Below, piece after piece: positions 1 to 7,519 of a stretch of DNA of 64,000 nt (its first letter is position 1; each line of letters begins with the position of its first letter). The stretch is from assembly GCA_009379925.1 (NCBI GenBank), contig WHSU01000002.1, positions 124,001-188,000 on the forward strand. Reading direction: 5' to 3'. Under the pieces are notes generated by a model, which was not told the DNA's origin, made no database searches, and worked only from the letters and a program-made list of their open reading frames with translations. The stretch is from Dehalococcoidia bacterium. GTDB taxonomy: Bacteria; Chloroflexota; Dehalococcoidia; UBA2979. The position numbers and the translations under genes were made by a program.

Positions 1-2
1 CC

Positions 3-899
3 ACGGTGCCGCGCGAGACGGTGACGAACGCCCTGGCGCTGATGAGCGCCACGCAGAACTTCATGCGCATCGCCGGCACCGCCGCCAGTGGCTTCGTGAT
101 CTCCGTCCTGGGCGTGGACGGGGCCTTCATCATCATCGCCGTCGTCTACGCGGGCGCGGTCGCCGTCACGGCGATGCTCGATGTCCCGACGCACGAGCGC
201 CCGCAGCGAGGCGGGTTGCGCACGATGACCGCCAGCCTCGTGGAGGGCGCCCGGTACGCCGCCACGGTCCCCGCGATCCGAGGCGTGATGATCCTGTCGC
301 TGGTCTACTTCACCTTCGGGATGTCCTGGATGCAGGTGTACGCACCGCTGTTCGCGGACACCGTCCTGAAGATCGGAGCGTTCGGCTTCGGCGTGCTGAT
401 CGCGTTCAGCGGCCTCGGCGCCCTGGCCGGCACGTTCGTGATCGCCCGGCGCCAGCCCACGAACACCGGCTTCATCCTGCCGGTCGTCGTCGTCACCATG
501 GGCGCGTCGCTCGTCGCGTTCTCGCTGGCGACTTACCTCCCGCGCCCGGTGGGCATTGTCGTGCCGTTCGCCATCATCATGGTGGTCGGCGTGATGCAGA
601 CGGCGTACATGTCGCTGTCGAACGCTACGATGCTCACGGCGGCGCCCGAGGCGATGCGTGGCCGCGTCATCAGCCTGCTCTCGCTCGACCGCGCGATGGT
701 CACGCTGGGAGCGTCCGGCGCCGGGCTGCTGGCCGCCTCGCTGGGCGTACAGGTCGCCCAGATCGTCTATGGCGCCGTCTGCCTGGTCGCCGGCATCGTG
801 GTTTTCCTCATGGCAAAGGGGCTGCGCGAGTATCACACGCACGACCTGGCGGAAGAGCCGGCACGCGAGGGCGAACGGGCGGCGGTCGCGGGCGGGTAA
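3..899 (+). CDS. MFS transporter, C-terminal part (5' end outside window)
   Basis: The reading frame is open at the left window edge, so the N-terminus is missing. The roughly 298 visible residues are a chain of hydrophobic helices separated by short charged loops, typical of the second half of a major facilitator permease. A loop with MRGR (near residue 218) sits before the last helices, as in drug/siderophore-exporter-like members (MFS_3 group, EntS-like). The C-terminus is a short charged cytoplasmic tail. It would act in the cytoplasmic membrane as a proton-driven exporter, but nothing here shows the substrate. The cupredoxin gene downstream has its own promoter, so the two need not be co-transcribed. 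Family call fairly sure; substrate unknown. Confidence 0.75.
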   Translation, partial: TVPRETVTNALALMSATQNFMRIAGTAASGFVISVLGVDGAFIIIAVVYAGAVAVTAMLDVPTHERPQRGGLRTMTASLVEGARYAATVPAIRGVMILSLVYFTFGMSWMQVYAPLFADTVLKIGAFGFGVLIAFSGLGALAGTFVIARRQPTNTGFILPVVVVTMGASLVAFSLATYLPRPVGIVVPFAIIMVVGVMQTAYMSLSNATMLTAAPEAMRGRVISLLSLDRAMVTLGASGAGLLAASLGVQVAQIVYGAVCLVAGIVVFLMAKGLREYHTHDLAEEPAREGERAAVAGG

Positions 900-905
900 G
901 CCCGG

Positions 906-911
906 TACACT
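906..911 (+). promoter_or_regulatory. -10 box TACACT of a leaderless promoter
   Basis: TACACT ends six bases before the ATG at 918 and there is no Shine-Dalgarno motif. Transcription would start at or next to the ATG, giving a leaderless mRNA. No clear -35 box. Confidence 0.45.
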
Positions 912-917
912 GGCGGT

Positions 918-1367
918 ATGGGCACGCTCACGCCGGCATTTCCGAGACGCCCGCGCGTCCCCTCGATGCGCCTGCTCGGCCTCGGCGCGATGCTCCTCGT
1001 CGCGGTCGCGTGGGCGTTCGCCTGGGGCGCACACGAGCACGGCCCGCCGGCGACAGCCACCGACCTGTCCGCCGTGGAGCCGGACCGGCGCTTCACCATC
1101 GACGCCTCGACCGGCGTGCTCGACCTGTCGGCTGTTGCGGTGCAGCCGGGTGAGGTGGTGGAGTTCGTGCTGGAGGGCAGCGCCGGGGCGCCTCACCAGT
1201 TCCTGCTCACCGGCCTGACCGGCGCTGAGATGGACACCACGACCGCGGGCAATGGCGACACGGTGATTCGCCTCCGTGCACCGGAGGACAGCGACCTCTC
1301 GTTCTTCTGCGCGATCCCGGGCCACGAGGGCCTGCACGGCAGCCTCGTCGTCAGCACGGACCCATAG
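918..1367 (+). CDS. Membrane-anchored or secreted cupredoxin with His in place of the axial Met
   Basis: 149 residues: a basic N-terminus, one hydrophobic segment (about residues 18-37, uncleaved anchor or signal peptide), then a single plastocyanin/azurin-type beta-sandwich. Expected copper ligands are visible: His93 (in APHQF), Cys131 and His136 in FFCAIPGHEGLHG. In azurin- and auracyanin-like proteins the fourth ligand, four residues after the last His, is Met; here that position is His140. This is either a variant copper centre or a cupredoxin with altered metal chemistry. It would sit outside the membrane and carry electrons or bind copper. An alternative start is the ATG at 966, which would begin just before the hydrophobic segment. 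No oxidase or copper gene lies next to it to name its partner. Confidence 0.7.
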   Translation: MGTLTPAFPRRPRVPSMRLLGLGAMLLVAVAWAFAWGAHEHGPPATATDLSAVEPDRRFTIDASTGVLDLSAVAVQPGEVVEFVLEGSAGAPHQFLLTGLTGAEMDTTTAGNGDTVIRLRAPEDSDLSFFCAIPGHEGLHGSLVVSTDP

Positions 1368-1400
1368 GCGCATCCCCTCGGCAGGCGGTCTTGCAGGAAA

Positions 1401-1434
1401 CGAAACACGCCGGCTTCGCAGCCGGCGTGTTTCG
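1401..1434. terminator. Bidirectional hairpin terminator
   Basis: Perfect 15-bp arms (1401-1415 and 1420-1434) around a 4-base loop, lying between two convergent genes. The palindrome is symmetric, so it can end transcription from both sides. Confidence 0.75.
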
Positions 1435-1465
1435 TCAGGCGCTGCGCGCCCCGTGGCGCGATGTC

Positions 1466-2752
1466 TCAGCGCGTCGCGCCCGGCCGTTCGGCGCGCGTGG
1501 CTGCGCCGTCAGAGCCGTCGGGGCTGCGCACGGCGTCTCGCACGGTGCGCAGCTCCTGCGATGCCACCTCGCGGCCACCCATCCCGAAGGCGATGCCCAG
1601 GGCGATCGCAGCCCCGAGTGCGACCGCCGCCAGCGGCAGCGCGAAGGCGAGCAGCACGATCTCGTCCGCGATCCCCATCTGGCTCATGCCGACGGCGAAC
1701 GCGAAGACGATGATTGCCACTCGAGCGACCGTCGACAGCAGTTCGGCCTGCGAAGCGCCACTCGTGCGGATCGCGCGCGCCGCCAGGCCGGCCAGGAAGA
1801 AGCCGATCCCGATGATGACGACCCCGAAGAGGACCTGTCCGGCGAACACCAAGAAGTCCAGGACCAGGTCCGCCAGCAGCACGAACCCGATGATGCGCAG
1901 GGCCTCCATGGTCGCGACAAACATGATCCCGACCAGCACCAGGTAGCCGACCAGCTGGGACGGCGTGCTGGCGCCGACGGTAGCCTGCTGCGGTGATGCG
2001 CCCATGCGCTGCGGCAGCGTGTCGAACCCGACACCGGCCAGCAGCGTGCCCACGATCTGCGACAGCACGCGGGCCACGATGTAGGCGATCACCAGCAGGA
2101 ACGCGGCCGCGAAGATGTTGGGCAGCATCGACAGGATGTCGTCCAGCATGGCGCTGGTCGGACCGGCCACCGCCGGCAGCTCGAGGGCGTTGAGCGCGGC
2201 GGTAATCGTGGGGATCAACACGAGCGCGAAGACCGCCAGCCCGATCACGTTGGACAGGCGGGGCGCCTGGCCGCCGGCCGTCAGGCCGGCGCGCTCGCCC
2301 GCCCGGTCCACGCCGAAGCTGCTCGCCACGTTCTCCACGATACGCCGAAGCACCGTCGCGACGAACCAGCCCACCACCAGGATGATACCCGCCGCGATCA
2401 GATTCGGCAGGAAGCCGAGGATCGAGGTGAGTACGTCGTTCAGCGGCTGCGTGACCGTCTCCAGCTCGAGCGTCTCGAGCGCGGAGATGACGGCGACCAG
2501 GATGATCAGCCAGAAGACGCCACTAGAAATGCCTCGCTCGACGCCACCACCATCGGCTGCTCCGCCGTCCTCGCCACCACTCAGCCATCCGGCGACGCGG
2601 TTATCAATGCTGGTGCGGTGCAGCAGGTTCCGCACCACGGCTGAGACGAGCCAGGCGACCAACCATCCGACCAGCAGGATGATCAGCGCGCCAATGACGA
2701 GCGGAGCATACTGCTCGAATGATTGCGTGATCTCGTTCCATACGTCCTCCAT
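1466..2752 (-). CDS. Mechanosensitive ion channel-like membrane protein (TM-helix repeat, CmpX type)
   Basis: 428 residues with about ten hydrophobic segments arranged as repeated paired-helix units; units beginning LVVGWLVA- and VVGWFVATVLRRI-like strings recur. The protein ends with a conserved amphipathic tail, GIAFGMGGREVASQEL, and a charged disordered C-terminus. This matches bacterial conserved-TM-helix repeat proteins related to small-conductance mechanosensitive channels (CmpX-like). It lacks an obvious large MscS beta domain. It would act in the cytoplasmic membrane, probably in osmotic or envelope stress. The ATG start is preceded by GAGAAGG, a fair ribosome site. It is alone, divergent from the methyltransferase gene. 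Confidence 0.75.
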   Translation of the reverse strand: MEDVWNEITQSFEQYAPLVIGALIILLVGWLVAWLVSAVVRNLLHRTSIDNRVAGWLSGGEDGGAADGGGVERGISSGVFWLIILVAVISALETLELETVTQPLNDVLTSILGFLPNLIAAGIILVVGWFVATVLRRIVENVASSFGVDRAGERAGLTAGGQAPRLSNVIGLAVFALVLIPTITAALNALELPAVAGPTSAMLDDILSMLPNIFAAAFLLVIAYIVARVLSQIVGTLLAGVGFDTLPQRMGASPQQATVGASTPSQLVGYLVLVGIMFVATMEALRIIGFVLLADLVLDFLVFAGQVLFGVVIIGIGFFLAGLAARAIRTSGASQAELLSTVARVAIIVFAFAVGMSQMGIADEIVLLAFALPLAAVALGAAIALGIAFGMGGREVASQELRTVRDAVRSPDGSDGAATRAERPGATR

Positions 2753-2891
2753 GCCTTCTCTCCCTCGCTAGCGCGGGGACCCTCACTGGGAACGTAACAC
2801 GGCTGGCAAACACGCTTGTATCGTGGTAGCGCGGCCCGCTGCTGGGCCGCGGCGTCGCGCCCGGCTTGGCGCGTGTGTCATCCTGTGCGGT

Positions 2892-3542
2892 ATGACCCAG
2901 CCATCCGAGGGGCCCCGCCCGCCCGGCCAGCCGTTCCCGCCGCACTTCTTCGAGCGCGTCGACCACGGCCTGGACAGCGAGTTCTACCGTGAGCCGCGCT
3001 TCGTCACGCACATCGACGACGAGACCATCGAGTCGCTGACCACGCTCTACCGGGAGCTGATCCCGGTGGGCGCGGACGTCCTGGACCTGATGTCGTCATG
3101 GGTCTCGCACCTGCCTGAGGATGTCCGCTACGGGCGCGTCGCCGGACTGGGGATGAACCGCCGGGAGCTGGACGGCAACCCGCAACTGACGGAGCACACG
3201 GTCCATGACCTGAACGCCGATCCGCAGCTCCCCTACCCGGACGCCAGCTTTGACTACGTGCTCAATGCCGTCTCCGTGCAGTACCTGACGCGGCCGGTCG
3301 AGGTCTTCGCCTCCGTACGTCGTGTGCTGCGGCCGGGCGGCGCCTACCTCGTGGCGTGTTCACATCGGATGTTCCCGACAAAGGCCGTGGCGGTGTGGCG
3401 GGCGCTGGCGGGGGACGACCGGATCCGGCTGGTCGCTTCTTACTTCTCGCTGGCCGGCGGCTACGAGGAACCGATGCTCATCGACCGTTCGCCGGAGGGC
3501 GCCGACCCGCTGTGGGTGGTCTACGGGAGGCGCGCGCGCTGA
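2892..3542 (+). CDS. Class I SAM-dependent methyltransferase
   Basis: 216 residues from the ATG at 2892. Rossmann-type methyltransferase pieces are in order: VLDLMSSWVSHLP (motif I-like, without the usual glycine pair), NADPQLPYPDASFDYVL (acidic residue and motif II) and VRRVLRPGGAYLV (motif III). This is the Methyltransf_11 pattern. The altered motif I makes SAM use less certain than in the second methyltransferase at 62.1 kb. The start was chosen because the upstream extension looks non-coding; CATCCT lies seven bases before it, a weak leaderless -10. Substrate unknown. Confidence 0.7.
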   Translation: MTQPSEGPRPPGQPFPPHFFERVDHGLDSEFYREPRFVTHIDDETIESLTTLYRELIPVGADVLDLMSSWVSHLPEDVRYGRVAGLGMNRRELDGNPQLTEHTVHDLNADPQLPYPDASFDYVLNAVSVQYLTRPVEVFASVRRVLRPGGAYLVACSHRMFPTKAVAVWRALAGDDRIRLVASYFSLAGGYEEPMLIDRSPEGADPLWVVYGRRAR

Positions 3543-3729
3543 CCCGGAGGAGCCGCGCACCACCTCGAGGGCGCGCCGTGGCGGGTGCGAGGCGAGTGCG
3601 GAAATTTTCCTCGCGATCGCCCGCGCGACAGGCAACCAACGATCGTCATCTAGCGTTTCCTGTATCGAGGGGCAGCAGGCGCCTGCAGGCCCCCCGCATG
3701 CGAATGTTCGTTCGCGAAAGGACACTGCA

Positions 3730-3849
3730 CTGGCAACCACGAAGAAGGCACCGGCGAAGGCCGCTGTCAAAGCTCCGGCCAAGGCGCCCGCGAAGGCGGC
3801 GGCCCCGGCCAAGAAGGCTGCTCCGAGGGCGCCGGCCAAGAGGAAGTAG
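3730..3849 (+). CDS. Histone H1-like Lys/Ala/Pro-rich peptide, probable CTG start
   Basis: 39 residues read from CTG: the peptide opens (M)ATTKKAPAKAAVKAP and continues as AKAP/AAPAKK repeats, ending APAKRK. Composition is almost only Lys, Ala, Pro and Thr, as in bacterial histone H1-like proteins and AlgP-type tails that bind DNA. No ATG, GTG or TTG lies in frame nearby, but AAAGGA sits seven bases before the CTG at ideal spacing. A hairpin terminator follows at 3899. It could be a decayed or start-mutated gene, or a true CTG-initiated DNA-compaction peptide. Overlapping frames give Arg-rich strings that look like shadows. Confidence 0.5.
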   Translation: MATTKKAPAKAAVKAPAKAPAKAAAPAKKAAPRAPAKRK

Positions 3850-3898
3850 CTCCGTTCGCAGCGCCGGGGCGGCCGCACTGCAGGCGGCCACCCGAAAC

Positions 3899-3929
3899 CG
3901 AAAGCCGCCAGGATGACCGGCGGCTTTCG
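3899..3929. terminator. Hairpin terminator
   Basis: Perfect 11-bp arms (3899-3909 and 3919-3929) enclose a 9-base loop between the histone-like gene and the convergent small gene. It can serve either direction. Confidence 0.7.
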
Positions 3930-3957
3930 CGTGCCTCAGCGGCGACCCTCGATGCAG

Positions 3958-4122
3958 CTACCTGCCGAGGCCACCGAGCTTGTCGCCGATGCCCCCGGGA
4001 AGCATGCCGGCCAGTTCGCTCGGGTTCTGCTGTGCGAACTCCTTGAAGGCGTCCATCGCCTTGCCGGCCTGGTCCTCACTGATCCCCGCCCGGTCCATGA
4101 GCATCTGCTTTAGTTGGTCCAC
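3958..4122 (-). CDS. Small 54-residue protein of unknown function
   Basis: A compact frame starting at GTG encodes 54 residues, beginning (M)DQLKQMLMDRAGISED and ending GGIGDKLGGLGR. It looks like a two-helix domain plus a Gly-rich tail, faintly like the C-terminal part of DUF937/YidB-type or DUF2780-type small proteins. Upstream lies a purine-rich stretch (GGAGGAAAGGGG) that is a strong ribosome site 8-9 bases from the GTG. Helix-like periodicity, the ribosome site and the terminator just beyond its stop support a real gene. No function is assigned. Confidence 0.6.
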   Translation of the reverse strand: MDQLKQMLMDRAGISEDQAGKAMDAFKEFAQQNPSELAGMLPGGIGDKLGGLGR

Positions 4123-4182
4123 GTAGCAACCCCCTTTCCTCCCGATCCACGCTACGCGTCCGGATCAACGGGTGGCGGGGGC

Positions 4183-5004
4183 CTACAGCTGTACTCCCAG
4201 GCGGCGGAGGAGCGTGCGGCACGCCTCGGGATGCCCGGCGACGTACGGCGGGACACGGATCTGCTGCGGCGAGAGCTCCAGGCGCTCGCCGGTCACCATC
4301 AGCACCTCGCCGCCCACGGCCTCCAGGACGGCGAGGCCGCCCGCCACATCCCAGACCGAGCGCGGTCCGGTGGAGAAGTAGACGCTGGCCTGGCCGTCCG
4401 CGGCGTGCGCCAGTTTTACCGCCGCCGAACCGCACGGATAGACATCGAAGGGGATGCGGTACTGCAGTTCGCGCCACTCGTAGTCGTGCCGCGAGACGAC
4501 CACTCTGCGTACGCGGCCGTCGCCCGGCAGCGCAGGCATCGGGGCCCCATCACGCCGCGCCTCCCGACGCCCGGGCAGCACGAGGCCCGACAGCACCTCC
4601 TCGGATGCCGGCAGGCCCACGGCGCCGAGCACCAGCGTGTCCTCGACGAAGAGCCCCACGGACACACCGAACTCGGGCAGCCCGCGCAGGAACTCACGCG
4701 TGCCGTCCAGCGGGTCGACGACCCACGTCGGCTCCCCGTGGACCAGCGGCAACTCCTGCGCCGACTCCTCCGAGAGCCAGTGCGCACCCTCGATGAGGGG
4801 CATCAGGCGGTTGTGGAGCACCTCGTCGGCCGCGTGGTCCGCCTCGGTGACCGGCCCCTCGCCGGGCTTGTGCCCGACGCGGATGGTGCGTTGCCGCACC
4901 ACCGCGCGGATCGCCTCGTTCGCGTCGCGCACGGCCGCATCGAGGCCGTCACGCACGGCATCGAGGTCGACCCGCGCGAGGTGGCTCGTGTCGCCCGAGG
5001 TCAT
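4183..5004 (-). CDS. Inositol monophosphatase-family phosphatase (CysQ-like)
   Basis: 273 residues with all metal-site motifs of the Li-sensitive phosphatase superfamily. SEES (near residue 77) supplies a glutamate, WVVDPLDGTREF (near 94) gives the two catalytic aspartates, and WDVAGG (near 218) the third. The DGTREF form resembles CysQ (3'(2'),5'-bisphosphate nucleotidase, DGTKEF) rather than IMPase. It would remove a phosphate from a small sugar or nucleotide phosphate in the cytoplasm using Mg2+. It stands alone on the minus strand, followed by the small gene. Exact substrate (PAP, inositol phosphate or histidinol phosphate) cannot be told. Confidence 0.85.
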   Translation of the reverse strand: MTSGDTSHLARVDLDAVRDGLDAAVRDANEAIRAVVRQRTIRVGHKPGEGPVTEADHAADEVLHNRLMPLIEGAHWLSEESAQELPLVHGEPTWVVDPLDGTREFLRGLPEFGVSVGLFVEDTLVLGAVGLPASEEVLSGLVLPGRREARRDGAPMPALPGDGRVRRVVVSRHDYEWRELQYRIPFDVYPCGSAAVKLAHAADGQASVYFSTGPRSVWDVAGGLAVLEAVGGEVLMVTGERLELSPQQIRVPPYVAGHPEACRTLLRRLGVQL

Positions 5005-5053
5005 CGGGTGTCAGTCTCTCTGGCTGCCTTCCGAGGCAAGCACGCACGAGATC

Positions 5054-5134
5054 CGTTCGCCCTGAGCCTGTCGAAGGGCTGGCCGGGGCACCCGGGTGTC
5101 CCGACCGCGTGGTTCGACAGGCTCACCACGAACG
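5054..5134. repeat. Interspersed palindromic (REP-like) repeat, copy 1
   Basis: Arms 5054-5075 and 5113-5134 are inverted copies of a 22-base unit with core TTCGACAGGCTCA, differing in three positions, around a 37-base centre. It fills most of the gap between the phosphatase and SDR genes. Related copies occur at 27.2 and 51.9 kb. Confidence 0.75.
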
Positions 5135-5208
5135 GAAGGGCCTGCGCACCACGAACGGGACCGAGGCCACCCCCAATGGGACCGACGTCACCCCGAGGGG
5201 AGACCGGC

Positions 5209-5967
5209 TCACAGGCTGCTACCGCCGTCGACCACCACCGTCTGGCCGGTGACGAAGACGTTGTGCTGAATGAACGACAGGATGGCGTCGGCGCACGTCT
5301 CCGGCGTGGCGACCGCCTTCAGCGGCGTGTGCTCCGAGGCCGTGGCCTTCGCCTGGTCGTAGCGCTCGCCCATGCCCCCTCGGAGCCAGCGCGTGTCAAT
5401 GAAGCCCGGGGCGATGCAGTTCACGCGAATCTCGGGTCCGAGGACGCGGGCCAGCGACTTCGTCATATTGATGATGGCGGCCTTCGAGGCGGCGTAGGGG
5501 ATCGAGGAGCCCACGCCTCGGATGCCGGCGATCGATGCGACGTTGACCACCGCGCCCTCGCCGGCGGCGCGCATGTGCGGCACAGCGGCACGGGTGCAGT
5601 TGAAGGTGCCCTGCACGTTGACCGAGAAGGTGTCGTTCCACACCTCGTCAGTCAAGCGGTCTAGCTCGGCGTGCGGGATGAAGTGAGTCATCCCGGCGTT
5701 GTTCACCAGGATGTGCAGCCCACCATACGTGTCGACCGCCGAGGCGATCAGCGCCCGACACGACGCGTCGTCGCGGACATCCGCCTGGAAGGCATGCGCC
5801 GTCCCGCCGGCCGCCTGGATCGCCTCGACGGTCTCCTCGGCGTCCGCCGCAGAGTGTGCGTAGTTCACGACGACCTTCGCACCGATGCTGGCGAGCAACT
5901 CGGCGGTCGCCCGCCCCACCCCCGCCGACGAGCCGGTGACCACCGCCACCTTCCCGTTCACATCCAT
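5209..5967 (-). CDS. SDR-family oxidoreductase (FabG-like)
   Basis: 252 residues, a complete classical short-chain dehydrogenase. It has the NAD(P) loop TGSSAGVG at 12-19, NNAG near 90, the catalytic Ser in NVASIAG and YAASKAA (Tyr-x3-Lys), and a C-terminal VDGGSSL. It would reduce or oxidise a carbonyl/alcohol group in the cytoplasm. The start is ATG behind GGGAGA. It is divergent from glcD and has no pathway partner beside it, so the substrate is unknown. Confidence 0.85.
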   Translation of the reverse strand: MDVNGKVAVVTGSSAGVGRATAELLASIGAKVVVNYAHSAADAEETVEAIQAAGGTAHAFQADVRDDASCRALIASAVDTYGGLHILVNNAGMTHFIPHAELDRLTDEVWNDTFSVNVQGTFNCTRAAVPHMRAAGEGAVVNVASIAGIRGVGSSIPYAASKAAIINMTKSLARVLGPEIRVNCIAPGFIDTRWLRGGMGERYDQAKATASEHTPLKAVATPETCADAILSFIQHNVFVTGQTVVVDGGSSL

Positions 5968-6034
5968 CTCCCGCCCTCCGCTTCCATCGACTGTGCCCCG
6001 AGTGGTCGCGCGGGGCCGCGCGACCGCCTGATGC

Positions 6035-6040
6035 TACACT
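6035..6040 (+). promoter_or_regulatory. -10 box TACACT of the glc operon promoter
   Basis: TACACT lies nine bases before the glcD ATG at 6050, with no ribosome site between, as expected for a leaderless or nearly leaderless mRNA. Confidence 0.4.
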
Positions 6041-6049
6041 CGCCCGCAG

Positions 6050-7510
6050 ATGCCGACGAATGCACCCACACCCTCGGCGCTCGTCCGCGACCTCCAGGCC
6101 GCCCTCGGCGAGCGGCACGTCCTCTGGGCGCCGGAGGACCTGCTGGTCTACGAGTACGACGCGAGCATCGACCGCGCACGGCCGGATGTCGCGGTGTTCC
6201 CTGGGGACGCCGAGGAGACGGCCGCTGTAGTCCGCATCGCGAACCTACATGACGTCCCGGTGGTGCCTCGAGGCTCCGGCACCGGCTTCGCCGGCGGCGC
6301 GATCGCAGTGCGGGGGGGCGTACTGATCGTAACCACGCGCATGAACCGCATCCTCCAGGTTGACGCGGAGAACCGCCTGGCGGTCGTGGAGCCAGGGGTG
6401 ATCAACCTGGCCCTCCAGCAGGCGGTGGCGCCGCACGGTCTGCTCTATGCGCCCGACCCCTCCTCGCAGCGCATCTGCTCGCTCGGCGGCAACATCGCGA
6501 ACAACTCCGGGGGCCCGCACACGCTGGCGCACGGCTCCACCGTGAACCACGTGCTCGGCGTGGAGGTGGTGCTGCCGGACGGCCGCATCACGTGGCTCGG
6601 CGGACGCCAGCTGGACGCGCCGGGCGTGGACCTCCGAGGTCTCTTCGTCGGCTCCGAGGGCACCCTGGGCATCGCGACGAAGATCTGCTTGCGGCTGATG
6701 CGTCAACAGGAGGCCGTGCAGACGATGCTGGCCATCTTCGACAGCGTCGAGGCCGCCTCGGCGGCGGTCTCCGCGGTCATCCGGCGGGGCGTGGTGCCGG
6801 TCGCCCTGGAGATGCTGGACCAGGAGATCATCCGCATCGTCGAGCCGCAGATCCACGCCGGATACCCCTTGGATGCCGGCGCCGTGCTGCTGATCGAGGT
6901 CGAGGGGCTCCGGGAGAGCGTGGCCATCGAAGCCGAGGCGGCCATCGATGCGTGCCGGGAGCAGGGCGCGCGCGAGGTACGCACGGCGGAGAGCGCACCC
7001 GAGCGAGAACGGCTGTGGGAGGGCCGCAAGGCGGGCATCGGCGCGGTGGGCGCGGCCAGCCCGGCGTTCTACCTCCTAGATGGCGTGGTGCCGCGGACGA
7101 AGCTGCCCCAGACGATGCAGGCCGTACAGGAGGCCTCGGCGCGCTACGGGCTGCGCTGCGCCAACATCTTCCACGCCGGCGACGGCAACCTGCACCCCAC
7201 CGTGATGTTCGACCCGGACGACCCGGACGCGGTGCGCCGCGTGCTGGAACTCGGCGGCGAGATCATGCGGCTCTGCGTGCAGGCGGGCGGCTCGCTCACC
7301 GGCGAGCACGGCATCGGCCTGGAGAAGCGCTCGTACATGGAGTGGATCTTCAGCCCCGAGGACCTGGATGCGATGGGGCGCGTGCGCGCCGCCTTCGGCG
7401 GCGAGGAGCGGTTCAACCCCTGCAAGGTGCTGCCGTCCGGCCATGGCTGCGGCACGGGGCACGCGACCGAGATCCGTCACCACCTCGCGACGCCCGGCGT
7501 CTACGTCTAG
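6050..7510 (+). CDS. glcD: Glycolate oxidase FAD subunit GlcD
   Basis: 486 residues of the FAD-linked oxidase (PCMH/VAO) family. The FAD-pyrophosphate motif VVPRGSGTGFAGGA is at 71-84, a second FAD loop is SLGGNIANNSGG, and the C-terminal domain carries HAGDGNLHP and GEHGIGLEKR, the expected GlcD/D-lactate dehydrogenase signatures. With GlcE and GlcF it would oxidise glycolate (or D-lactate) to glyoxylate and pass electrons to the quinone pool at the inner face of the membrane. It is the first gene of a glcD-glcE-glcF operon; glcE starts nine bases after its stop. Length is normal for the family. Confidence 0.92.
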   Translation: MPTNAPTPSALVRDLQAALGERHVLWAPEDLLVYEYDASIDRARPDVAVFPGDAEETAAVVRIANLHDVPVVPRGSGTGFAGGAIAVRGGVLIVTTRMNRILQVDAENRLAVVEPGVINLALQQAVAPHGLLYAPDPSSQRICSLGGNIANNSGGPHTLAHGSTVNHVLGVEVVLPDGRITWLGGRQLDAPGVDLRGLFVGSEGTLGIATKICLRLMRQQEAVQTMLAIFDSVEAASAAVSAVIRRGVVPVALEMLDQEIIRIVEPQIHAGYPLDAGAVLLIEVEGLRESVAIEAEAAIDACREQGAREVRTAESAPERERLWEGRKAGIGAVGAASPAFYLLDGVVPRTKLPQTMQAVQEASARYGLRCANIFHAGDGNLHPTVMFDPDDPDAVRRVLELGGEIMRLCVQAGGSLTGEHGIGLEKRSYMEWIFSPEDLDAMGRVRAAFGGEERFNPCKVLPSGHGCGTGHATEIRHHLATPGVYV

Positions 7511-7519
7511 GCTGGGCGC

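Noticed and set aside
4114-5664. A 516-residue plus-strand frame over the phosphatase, the repeat and the SDR gene
   Set aside because: No recognisable domain, it crosses a repeat and two real minus-strand genes.
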